This document shows positions 49,523 to 57,455 of a DNA stretch of 64,000 nucleotides, one piece after another. A model generated the notes under the pieces. It did not search any database. It was not told where the DNA came from and was given only the letters and a program-made list of their open reading frames with translations. The position numbers were made by a program, and so were the translations under genes. The stretch is taken from positions 274,342 through 338,341 of the forward strand of contig NZ_QEIJ01000004.1 of the NCBI RefSeq assembly GCF_003095395.1. The letters are read 5' to 3'. Source of the DNA: Microbacterium sp. Gd 4-13 (GTDB lineage Bacteria > Actinomycetota > Actinomycetes > Actinomycetales > Microbacteriaceae). Within the stretch, counting starts at the first letter, position 1. The number at the start of each line of letters is the position of its first letter.

Positions 49523-50473
49523 TTAGCGAGTCTGGCGGTAGTCGAACACGGCTAAGCGCAGTTTGTCGAACCAGTTGGCCGTGTGGATGATCCGATCAAA
49601 CTCGCCTTGACGTGAAGCGAGCAGTTGCGAGCGGGACAACTGGCTGAGCTCCTGCCAGTCACCTCGGAGGATGTACAACGCGTTCCCGACCCTGGGGTTC
49701 TCGAACGCCACGAAGTCGGGACCGAACTGGTAGCCGATATAGCGCTGCAGACCCGTCGTGCCGACCATTCGCTGCTCTGGCCGAAGCGACTGCACTCGCA
49801 CGAGCCTGTCGATCATGATGTCGATCTCGTCCCGTGACGTACGCGGCCCGAATCGACGCTCCAGCAGCACGCGGGTCTCCTCGCGAGTTCCGTCCGGCAG
49901 GAACTCCCAGCCAAAGGTTGAGTCGGGGATCTGGGGGACGCCAGCCTCATCCAACGGCAGGACTGAGACGCTGCCGAACCATGTCCTCGCCAGCGAGGCG
50001 GCATACAGGTACTCGTCATCGTTCGCAGGGTCATAGGGTCCCCGGAGTTCGAGCAGAACCGTGCCGACGAGGGTGGCGACCGGCTCATCCACCAGGGCCA
50101 CGGACGCCTCGATCTGTCGCCCATACAGCCGTTGCTTCTGAAAGACCTCGCGACCGAACGAGACCGTGTGAGTCCCGCCCCCTTGGAAGTCGGGAGCCTC
50201 GATGCTCCACGAGTGCCAGACCTTCGGAAGATCCCGCCTCACCTTGAGCCGGCCCGTGATGTTCCACTTCGACCAGCGTCCCGTGCTGACGCTTGGCACA
50301 CCCATCCATTGCGAGTCATCAACCTCATCGAGGCCCAACGCGTCGACCCACGCTGCCTGCTGCTCGGGGCTATGGCGACGTGCCGCACCGAACACGAATC
50401 TGACGTCGCCGATAGCGTCGATCTGTGCCTTGATCTCCGGCGGAAGTGTCCTGAACCCTGATCCCACTGCCAA
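49523..50473 (-). CDS. Unknown protein downstream of the putative PD-(D/E)XK nuclease
   Basis: The 316-residue soluble protein (MAVGSGFRTLPPEIKAQIDA...) has the motif-like segments HTVSFGREVFQKQRLYGRQI and VGTTGLQRYIGYQFGPDFVA and no recognisable domain. It lies 51 bp after the nuclease-like gene on the same strand, so the two probably form an operon and may act together. Confidence 0.6.
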   Translation of the reverse strand: MAVGSGFRTLPPEIKAQIDAIGDVRFVFGAARRHSPEQQAAWVDALGLDEVDDSQWMGVPSVSTGRWSKWNITGRLKVRRDLPKVWHSWSIEAPDFQGGGTHTVSFGREVFQKQRLYGRQIEASVALVDEPVATLVGTVLLELRGPYDPANDDEYLYAASLARTWFGSVSVLPLDEAGVPQIPDSTFGWEFLPDGTREETRVLLERRFGPRTSRDEIDIMIDRLVRVQSLRPEQRMVGTTGLQRYIGYQFGPDFVAFENPRVGNALYILRGDWQELSQLSRSQLLASRQGEFDRIIHTANWFDKLRLAVFDYRQTR

Positions 50474-50524
50474 CCTCCTCGACGTTGAGAAGTCCGATGA
50501 AGAGAGCTTCAGCCTAGGGCCTGG

Positions 50525-51973
50525 CTACAACTTCGAGGCGGACTGCTTGGTTCCCGGTCGAGCGTCGACGTAGACCACTTCGAGCGTCCATCCGCTCTGC
50601 TTGCGAAGCGTGGCAAGGGTGTCCTCGATGGGCTTAGTGCGCTTCGGGTCGAAGTCCGCGTCCGAGTACCCGACGCAGAGGTAGACGCCGATAGTGGCCC
50701 GCTCGCTGGTCATGTACTGCGGCAGTTGCTTCGACGCCCCCGAGAAAAAGTGCGTGCTCGGGATCAACTTCACTTCGAGCAGCGCGGACTTGTCCCAGCC
50801 CTGCGAAAACTTGAAGTCGACCGGTCCACGCCCGATGTTGCTCTCACGGGTAAGGCTCACGTCGGCGTAGCGGCAGTGAGCGGCGAACAGCGTGGATGCG
50901 ATCGCCTGGACAATTTTCTCTGGTAGCGGCTTCGTCCTGCCCTCGTTCCAAAGCGCCATCCACAAGTCGGTGTGCTCCACGGCGTGCTGGAACTCCTCAG
51001 CGAGCGCTACCACCCACCTGGCGAAGTCGTCCTTCGTGGTCGGGGCCGACAGAGGCTCCTGCTTGGCGGCGGCAGCGCGCCCGATCTCCGCCCACTTGAC
51101 GAGGCTCTTAGGGTCGACGTCCACGTCGTAGGGGTGGTCATCCTGCGCGGCCACGCCGTTGAGATAGTCGACCACGAGGTCAGGGTGCTTCCATGCCGCC
51201 CGGTGCCCTGCCGCCTGCTTTTCGGTCTTGGAGAGCGTGATGTTGAGTTCGTAGTTGAGTTCTGCGCGAAGATCCGGCCCGACATTGGCGTCAGCCCACG
51301 TCCAAAACGAGTCAGGCGTGACGACCGGGATGTCCTTCAGGAATCGTTTCGGAACGAGGAGGACGCCCTCTTCGGTGACAGGGCTCTTCGGCAGCTCAAC
51401 GCGCAACATGTCCCAACGCCCGGTCGTCTTGCCCCATCGTGCTGCGCGCATCGGGACTTCCTCGATCTTGACCCCGTGGCTCGTGGCCATCGCCTGGGTG
51501 TACTCGACGAACTTGCCCTTCACAATGTCACAGAAGATGTCGCTGATCCGGTCGACGCCGAGCCCTTCGCAGAACAGCGAGAAGGTTTGGATGTGCTCTA
51601 GCTTGTCGATTCCACGGCTCGCGAGTAGGTCGAGTGCCTCGGTCATTCTGCGTGCGTACTTGAACCCGGCACCTGAACCTTTCGGGTGCCCCATTGACAG
51701 GCCCAGCGCGAACTCGCTTGGCTCGGGGAATCGCAGCATCCGCAAGGCCTTCAGCCAATGCGGCGAGGTCTCGTCTCCTTCCGCCAGACGCACGAAGTTG
51801 AGGGCCAGACTGAAGAACGCGACCACGATGTCGCGCGTCTCAGCCCAGAATGCGTCCTCGTCCTCGAACACCAGGAACGGGTCGACATACAGTGGCGTGT
51901 CAGTCGAGAGTTCGCAGTCGAACCAGTCGTCGGCGGCCGTCTTGGTAACGCCGAAGTGGCTACTGAATCGCAC
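50525..51973 (-). CDS. Putative PD-(D/E)XK nuclease-like protein
   Basis: From GTG 51973, which has a GGGGAG site and begins VRFSSHFGVTKT, the protein has 482 residues; an earlier in-frame start at 52003 has no RBS. Near the C-terminus (about 381-405) GPVDFKFSQGWDKSALLEVK has the Asp...Glu-x-Lys spacing of PD-(D/E)XK nucleases, followed by a KQLPQYMTSE strand-helix as in restriction folds. The N-terminal 350 residues are unrecognised and rich in aromatic and charged residues. With its downstream partner it may form a nuclease-based defence unit. Confidence 0.6.
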   Translation of the reverse strand: MRFSSHFGVTKTAADDWFDCELSTDTPLYVDPFLVFEDEDAFWAETRDIVVAFFSLALNFVRLAEGDETSPHWLKALRMLRFPEPSEFALGLSMGHPKGSGAGFKYARRMTEALDLLASRGIDKLEHIQTFSLFCEGLGVDRISDIFCDIVKGKFVEYTQAMATSHGVKIEEVPMRAARWGKTTGRWDMLRVELPKSPVTEEGVLLVPKRFLKDIPVVTPDSFWTWADANVGPDLRAELNYELNITLSKTEKQAAGHRAAWKHPDLVVDYLNGVAAQDDHPYDVDVDPKSLVKWAEIGRAAAAKQEPLSAPTTKDDFARWVVALAEEFQHAVEHTDLWMALWNEGRTKPLPEKIVQAIASTLFAAHCRYADVSLTRESNIGRGPVDFKFSQGWDKSALLEVKLIPSTHFFSGASKQLPQYMTSERATIGVYLCVGYSDADFDPKRTKPIEDTLATLRKQSGWTLEVVYVDARPGTKQSASKL

Positions 51974-52232
51974 GAGATCTCCCCGGGGTCGCGCGCGGGG
52001 CACACGTGCCCGCTGATCGCGACCTTAGCGTGCACTAGCGGCCGACGAGGCGATCGACCGACCTGAGATGTCACGTTGTTCGGCGCGAACGAGTGATGCG
52101 CCGACGCTAGAAGTGGCAAAGCAGCGTCGCGACCGACCGGCGCACGCATGTTCAGTGAGGAGATTGGGGTACATCACATCTGATCTTGGTCAGTGCTTGG
52201 CCGGGTGAGGGCTTGGAGCTGGCCTGACAGCC

Positions 52233-53183
52233 TCAGACTTCGTCGACTTGTTCACTCTCACCGTCGCCTGACTGTGACATGTCATTGAGGTCCCAGTTCT
52301 TCATCTCGTTGAAGCCCTTGCAAGGCCCGAGATCTGCGTCGCAGTTGAGGTTGCCGTGTTTGGCGGCATCGCGCAGGCGGGGGTCGTCATGTAGGGGCCC
52401 CATATCTTTCGATTCTTCGACGATCCTGGCCAGCGGGTATCTTGGGCGGGCCACGAATGAGACCTCGGCCGCTCTGATGTTCAACGCGTTCGCGTGTGCT
52501 CGGACGAGCAAGATCTCGCCCTCAGAGTGCTCGCAGTGGACAGAGTCACAGATGGTGCACGTGCCCTCGTCGGTGCGTGAAGCAACCTTCGGGTAGAGCT
52601 GACCCATCTGGTGGTCGCAGTCCTCGACCAGCTCCCCGCATATCGAACATTCGAAGTCGCTGACGAGCCCAGCGGATACGCCCATCCGAAGATGCGAGAT
52701 GTTGATTGGACAGTCCGTCCTGTACTCGTCGTCGCGAAGCAGGACCGGACAGCCGAAGAGTCCGCGTTTGAGGAACGCCGCGCGATGGATGGCTGCATGC
52801 GCTACCTCCATGAGTTCGTGATCTTCGAGGTAGTTCAAGGCGTCCATCGCAGCGTTGACCGACTTCTTGATGTGCGGTTCGACGGCGTCGAGCGTCGACT
52901 GGTTTGTCTCCGACCAGAACTCGATCCATTGCGCCCGCTTGTCGCGTTGAATGGCGCGGCGCGCATCCTCGTCAGGTTCGATAAGCGCGAAATCTAGCGA
53001 GGGTATGGATGGAGCACGGTCACCCAGTAGTTCGATGGCGGCGGCGTACTCGGAGGCTGCGACCTCAAGCGCTTCTCGGCCGTGGTGGTCCAGGTACCTC
53101 TCCCGTAGGGGACCGCCTGACGGCGGGATCGGCCCGGCCTGCATGATCAGCATCTTGAATCTGCCCCCGCTTCGTTCAGCCAC
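52233..53183 (-). CDS. Unknown protein with Cys-rich, zinc-finger-like region
   Basis: The 316-residue protein has an N-terminal helical region (to about 150) and a Cys/His cluster: FECSICGELVEDCDH (about 180) and CTICDSVHCEHSEGE (about 210), suggesting two small zinc sites. No enzyme motif is seen. GTG 53183 lies one base after the stop of the 165-residue gene on the same strand, so they are coupled. Confidence 0.6.
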   Translation of the reverse strand: MAERSGGRFKMLIMQAGPIPPSGGPLRERYLDHHGREALEVAASEYAAAIELLGDRAPSIPSLDFALIEPDEDARRAIQRDKRAQWIEFWSETNQSTLDAVEPHIKKSVNAAMDALNYLEDHELMEVAHAAIHRAAFLKRGLFGCPVLLRDDEYRTDCPINISHLRMGVSAGLVSDFECSICGELVEDCDHQMGQLYPKVASRTDEGTCTICDSVHCEHSEGEILLVRAHANALNIRAAEVSFVARPRYPLARIVEESKDMGPLHDDPRLRDAAKHGNLNCDADLGPCKGFNEMKNWDLNDMSQSGDGESEQVDEV

Positions 53184-53184
53184 G

Positions 53185-53682
53185 TCAGCTCCCCTGGCTT
53201 CCGCCCCCGCCTTGTCCCTGCTGGAGTGCCTTCAGCGCCTCAACGACCTCGGCGCCGCGGCCTTCGATCTCGTAGTTGCGGCCGGTCGACGTTTCGGCCA
53301 CGGTCACTCTCAGAGGAAGCTGACTGGCTTCCTCCTGCTTCCATCCCTGAGAGTCCGCGCGATAGCTGATGAAGAGCGTGACGGTGAAGATGAGCCAATC
53401 GCTCGCCATCTGCAGGCAAGCCAGGCCGAGCGACCACATCTCCGGGTCCACGCTGTACTCCGCGAGATACTCGCGAGTGCCGCTCGGAGTGGCGAACTCC
53501 ACGGGCGCGCCCGCTGATCGCGCGACTTTAGGCAGGTACCTCACCGTGTCGGTGTAGCGAGGTATGTCGCTACCTTGTGTGGGTGCCCGCGTCGGGATCA
53601 CATACACGGTGTCAGCGTTGACGGTGTCGGGCAGTGATCCAGGGAGCGGAGCCCACTTGCCCTCGGTGATTCGGGCTGTCAT
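53185..53682 (-). CDS. Unknown small protein preceding the Cys-rich gene
   Basis: The 165-residue product (MTARITEGKWAPLPGSLPDT...) is mostly beta, with a WSLGLACLQMASDWLIFTVT hydrophobic stretch that could be a membrane or core helix and a Gly/Gln-rich tail. It heads the two-gene unit with the Cys-rich protein. No family is recognised. Confidence 0.6.
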   Translation of the reverse strand: MTARITEGKWAPLPGSLPDTVNADTVYVIPTRAPTQGSDIPRYTDTVRYLPKVARSAGAPVEFATPSGTREYLAEYSVDPEMWSLGLACLQMASDWLIFTVTLFISYRADSQGWKQEEASQLPLRVTVAETSTGRNYEIEGRGAEVVEALKALQQGQGGGGSQGS

Positions 53683-53772
53683 GAACGGAGTCTAGCCGCG
53701 GACATCTGGAGCCGGTGCATCGCGAATGTCGACTCCAACGGCGCGAGCATCGCGAAAATCCGCACCAACACT

Positions 53773-54228
53773 ATGGACAAGAATACGGCTGTGGAAGCAG
53801 ACGAGGTCCCTGATGAGGTCGCGATCCTGCTCGGCCGTATCGTGTTCTATGGGGGGCGCGTAGACACTCTTCTGGGCAGGCTCGTCCCGCCGAAAGGTGA
53901 GCAACCAGGTTCGCGAGGCTTGAGCGGGAAGCAGCTGACGGGGGCGCTGGCCGACCACGCTTCCAACGACCCCGCACTCGCCGCGGTGCTCGCAGGCTAC
54001 GAGGAGCAGTATGAATGGCGCAACCGCATCATTCATGGTGCGCTCTCTCTTGGCGCCGCCGCCCTCTGGATCTGGCACATTCCAATCGGAGGTCGCGGCG
54101 CAGCAGCACAGAGCTTTCAGCTCCGGATCACCGACCTTGAACGCCTCGCGGAGAGCTGGCGCAATCTCGCCGACGCCGCTCATGCGCTCCTCCACCGCAA
54201 CCAGCCTGACGGCCCCGCCGACGGTTGA
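53773..54228 (+). CDS. HEPN-like small protein
   Basis: The 151-residue, all-alpha protein begins MDKNTAVEADEVPDEVAILL. At about residues 83-88 it has RNRIIH, matching the R-x4-6-H active-site motif of HEPN ribonucleases, in the helix EWRNRIIHGALSL. HEPN proteins of this size act as toxins or RNases in defence and toxin-antitoxin systems. No obvious antitoxin gene is adjacent; the divergent Cys-rich pair is the nearest candidate. Confidence 0.55.
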   Translation: MDKNTAVEADEVPDEVAILLGRIVFYGGRVDTLLGRLVPPKGEQPGSRGLSGKQLTGALADHASNDPALAAVLAGYEEQYEWRNRIIHGALSLGAAALWIWHIPIGGRGAAAQSFQLRITDLERLAESWRNLADAAHALLHRNQPDGPADG

Positions 54229-54576
54229 TCGTAGGAACGTTACGGCTGTGGAAGAGAGAGTCGTCTCCGACTGCACGGCCGTACTGATCGGCGCCGGCAT
54301 TCGTTTGGCTCGAGTTCTGGCGGCGCTGCATTCTGCCCACAGTGCGCCGTGGACCCCTAGGCGTATCTGGGTCGAGGAGCGGTTCCCGCCATGTCGTCCG
54401 GGGCCTCACGCGGCCGAGGTCTCGTCCAAGTGGACGATTCGTTTCGGATGAAGAAGACCAGATCAGGAGTATAATTTGACGATCAAAATGTAGGGGGATT
54501 GCAGCGAATACCACATGCAAAGAATGACACCGCTATTGGTGGACCGATCTTCGGGACTAGCGTCGAGAGTGTGAGC
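54229..54576. other. Intergenic region with first 33-bp repeat
   Basis: These 348 bases hold no convincing gene. They contain repeat copy 1 at 54485-54517 and the start region of the DMT transporter. Otherwise nothing recognisable. Confidence 0.6.
54485..54517. repeat. att-like direct repeat, copy 1 (left of DMT gene)
   Basis: The 33-bp sequence differs from copy 2 (55663-55696) by one inserted base after the shared AAAATGTAGG; the last 23 bases are identical and end with the AATACCACATG core found at the element's left junction. A TGAC follows seven bases downstream. Confidence 0.7.
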
Positions 54577-55620
54577 ATGGGCATACGGAACATCGGCGTC
54601 CAGGCCGGGATCGCGTCGGCTCTGCTGTTCGGCGCGGGAACGCCGGTCGCCAAGTTGCTGCTCGGAGAAGTCTCTCCGTGGCTGCTCGCGGGCCTGCTCT
54701 ATGCGGGCTCCGGTCTGGGGCTTGGTCTTTACCGGCTCGTGCGGCGGCTGCCAAGGGTGCGGCTTCAGCGGCATGAGCTTCTGCCGCTTGCGGGAGCGGT
54801 GTTCTTCGGCGGGATGCTCGCCCCGGTGCTGCTCATGTTCGGACTGTCGAACATGCCCGCCTCGGGCGCGTCGCTGCTGCTCAACGCCGAAGGGGTCTTC
54901 ACCGCGGTCCTGGCGTGGGTCGTGTTTCGCGAGAACGTGGACCGCCGGATCGCGCTCGGCATGGGCACGATTGTCCTCGGCGCCGTGGTGCTGTCGATCC
55001 CGACCGGGCAGGCGCAGCTCGGTGAGGTGTGGCCGTCGCTGGCGGTTCTGGCCGCGTGCCTGTGCTGGGGCATCGACAACAACCTCACCCGGAAGGTCGC
55101 GCTCACCGACGCGACCTGGCTGGCCGCGGTCAAGGGAGGTGTCGCCGGCCCCGTCAACCTGGGCCTGGCATTCCTGCTCGGCGCGACCCTGCCGCCCGTG
55201 TGGAGCATCGCCGCCGCAATGGGAGTGGGACTCCTCGCCTACGGCGTGAGTCTCGTGCTGTTCATCGTCGCCATGCGCCATGTGGGGACGGCACGCGCGG
55301 GCGCCTACTACTCCGTGGCCCCGTTCTTCGGTGCCGTCGTTGCCCTGTTCATGGGGGAGGCCATCACGATCCCGCTCCTGATCGCCGCCGTCCTGATGGG
55401 CGTTGGCGTGTGGCTCCACTTCACCGAACGGCACGAGCACCAGCACACCCACGAGCCCATGACGCACGACCATTGGCACCGGCACGACGACGAACATCAC
55501 GACCATGAACACCCCGAGCCGACCTCGGCGGGAGTCTGGCACCGTCACGAGCACGCCCACGCAGCCGTCACGCACTCGCACGAGCACTTCCCCGACGCTC
55601 ACCACCGGCACACGCATTGA
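54577..55620 (+). CDS. EamA/DMT transporter with histidine-rich C-terminal tail
   Basis: The 347-residue membrane protein has ten predicted helices forming two EamA repeats (for example ASLLLNAEGVFTAVLAWVVF and AGAYYSVAPFFGAVVALFMG). After helix 10 a 62-residue cytoplasmic-looking tail contains 23 His with many Asp/Glu pairs, the kind of tail that binds Ni, Co or Zn. DMT proteins of this group are annotated as drug/metabolite or metal exporters; metal tolerance is inferred from the tail. A GTG at 54571 is an alternative start. The gene is flanked by the two att-like repeats, so it looks like a cassette. Confidence 0.8.
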   Translation: MGIRNIGVQAGIASALLFGAGTPVAKLLLGEVSPWLLAGLLYAGSGLGLGLYRLVRRLPRVRLQRHELLPLAGAVFFGGMLAPVLLMFGLSNMPASGASLLLNAEGVFTAVLAWVVFRENVDRRIALGMGTIVLGAVVLSIPTGQAQLGEVWPSLAVLAACLCWGIDNNLTRKVALTDATWLAAVKGGVAGPVNLGLAFLLGATLPPVWSIAAAMGVGLLAYGVSLVLFIVAMRHVGTARAGAYYSVAPFFGAVVALFMGEAITIPLLIAAVLMGVGVWLHFTERHEHQHTHEPMTHDHWHRHDDEHHDHEHPEPTSAGVWHRHEHAHAAVTHSHEHFPDAHHRHTH

Positions 55621-55662
55621 CGCGCGTGCAGTAGCCGCGCCGTGGCCGGCTGGCTGACCGCG

Positions 55663-55696
55663 AAAATGTAGGTGGGATTGCAGCGAATACCACATG
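55663..55696. repeat. att-like direct repeat, copy 2 (right of DMT gene)
   Basis: This 34-bp copy is in the same orientation as copy 1 and ends with the same AATACCACATG core; CTGACGCA follows, matching the TGACGC after the core at the left junction (36805). Confidence 0.7.
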
Positions 55697-55807
55697 GAAT
55701 CTCTGACGCACAGACCATGAGCGTCGAGGGGAGTGGGTGAGGTGACCTCGCCGGAGATGGCTGAGGGGTGGGCGGCTATGCCGCCCACCCCTCAGCTTGC
55801 TGGTTGT

Positions 55808-56179
55808 CTACGCGCCGATGGCCTCGAAGCGGGCCGACTTCATGGCTTCGCTTTGTCGGCGCACGCGGCGTCGCTCGCCAGCCTCTTGGATGTGGACGCG
55901 GAGCAGGACGATGAGGCTGACCGGACCCATGACGATGAACTTGAGCGCGTTCCAGATGAACAGGATCACTAGCAGGTTGAGCCAGCCGGGGCCACCGTCT
56001 GCGATGAGGTTGGTGCAGATGCTCGCGGCGAGCAGGTACGGGGCGGCCAGGAGCATCGCCGGGACACCCCACTTGAGGCCGCGGCGAGTGCGGATCAGGT
56101 CGAGCAGGATGTTCGTCGGCATGTAGCGGCGAAGGAAGTAGCGGGTGTGGATGCTTGCCGCCCAGAGCAGTCGAAGCAT
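55808..56179 (-). CDS. Small membrane protein of actinobacterial mobile elements
   Basis: ATG 56179, with a GAGG site, gives 123 residues: MLRLLWAASIHTRYFLRRYM, then two hydrophobic helices (about 37-60 and 68-90, WLNLLVILFIWNALKFIVMG) and a basic C-terminus. I recognise this as a common 'sulfate permease-like' small gene next to dprA-like and relaxase genes of actinobacterial ICEs; the function is not known. Confidence 0.6.
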   Translation of the reverse strand: MLRLLWAASIHTRYFLRRYMPTNILLDLIRTRRGLKWGVPAMLLAAPYLLAASICTNLIADGGPGWLNLLVILFIWNALKFIVMGPVSLIVLLRVHIQEAGERRRVRRQSEAMKSARFEAIGA

Positions 56180-56387
56180 GGTTGGGCCTCTCATCAGACG
56201 TGTTTCTCCGTCGAGGAGGCAGAACATGATGAGTGGCCCCGAAGGGACTGTCCCGAAGGACCCGCAGAGGATTGGAACGCTGCCTCCCTCCTAGGGTACG
56301 ACTTCCGGGCGACATTCGTAAGAGGTGCACGCTTCGCGCCTGACTCCGAGCGCGCACCTGCCTGGCACAGTCTGATGGGAGCCGGGC

Positions 56388-57386
56388 ATGGTCACGATCA
56401 CCTCTCTCGCCAAGGACGAGCGAACCGCCAGGGTCGCTCTCGCCGCCACACTGGAGCCGGATGACTCGGTGACGGGCACGCTCGTGGCCGCGGTCGGCGC
56501 GGCCGAGGCCGTGCGCCTGGCCGCCGGCACCGGCGCGTTCCCGAAGAAAGTCGATGCGGTCGAGGGCGAGTTGTGGCGGAAGAAGGTCGCTCCTCGCCTT
56601 GATGTGCGCACCATCACGCGGGCGCTGTCCGAGACCGACCGGCTGGGGCTCCGCATCATCGTTCCCGGTGAGAGCGACTGGCCCAGCGGCCTGAACGACT
56701 TGGGCGACCGCACGCCGACCGCATTGTGGGTGCGCGGGGCCGATTCGTTTCTGACCACACCGCTTCACGATCGGGTTGTGACGATCACCGGCGCCCGCGC
56801 AGCCACCGGGTACGGCGAGCACGTCGCCGTCGAGCTCGCCTCCGATCTGGCAAGGACCGAACGGATCGTCGTCGCCGGCGGTGCCTACGGCATCGACAGG
56901 GCCGCCCACAGCGCCGCCTTGGCTGCCGGAGGGCAGACGATCGCGGTGCTCACCGGCGGCCTGGACCGTCTCTACCCGGCAGGCAACCACGAGCTGCTGG
57001 AACGCATCGGGGACGTTGGCCTACTCGTCAGCGAGATGGCCCCCGGTGCCGCGCCGACCAAGTGGCGCTTTCTCGCCCGCAACCGCATCCTGGGCGCCAT
57101 CTCGGGCGCGACCGTGATCGTGGAGGCCGGCTACCGCTCGGGCTCGCTCAACGTCGCCGCCCGCGCCGCCCAGATCGGCCGCCCGGTCGGCGCGATCCCC
57201 GGCCCGGTAACGAGCGCCGCGAGCTCGGGCACTCACCGACTGCTCCGCGAAGGCATCGCCTCCCTCATCACCGATGCCAGCGATGTCAACACCCTCACCC
57301 GCCCGACCGCCGCAGCCAACGGGCGAGGGGTTGAGCCTGACGCCGGGGTCGGCCGCTCCGCGCGTCGTCCGGGACGATCCTTGTAG
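56388..57386 (+). CDS. DprA/Smf-like DNA-processing protein
   Basis: The 332-residue protein has the Rossmann-like DprA core: VVTITGARAATGYGEHVAVE, VVAGGAYGIDRAAHSAALAA, YPAGNHELLERI, RNRILGAISGATVIVEAGYR-SGSLN and IPGPVTSAASSGTHRLL. DprA loads RecA on incoming single-stranded DNA. Carried by the element, it may protect or process the transferred strand at entry. It lies upstream of the AlbA_2 gene. Confidence 0.85.
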   Translation: MVTITSLAKDERTARVALAATLEPDDSVTGTLVAAVGAAEAVRLAAGTGAFPKKVDAVEGELWRKKVAPRLDVRTITRALSETDRLGLRIIVPGESDWPSGLNDLGDRTPTALWVRGADSFLTTPLHDRVVTITGARAATGYGEHVAVELASDLARTERIVVAGGAYGIDRAAHSAALAAGGQTIAVLTGGLDRLYPAGNHELLERIGDVGLLVSEMAPGAAPTKWRFLARNRILGAISGATVIVEAGYRSGSLNVAARAAQIGRPVGAIPGPVTSAASSGTHRLLREGIASLITDASDVNTLTRPTAAANGRGVEPDAGVGRSARRPGRSL

Positions 57387-57455
57387 TTGCGTCAGGACCG
57401 CGGCGCGGGTCCGCAAGTCTCGGGCGATGTCCTCGCGCATCCCTACGCTTGGAAC

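Noticed and set aside
41656..54228. CRISPR array or cas genes in the defence-like region
   Set aside because: No evenly spaced repeats and no Cas motifs were seen.
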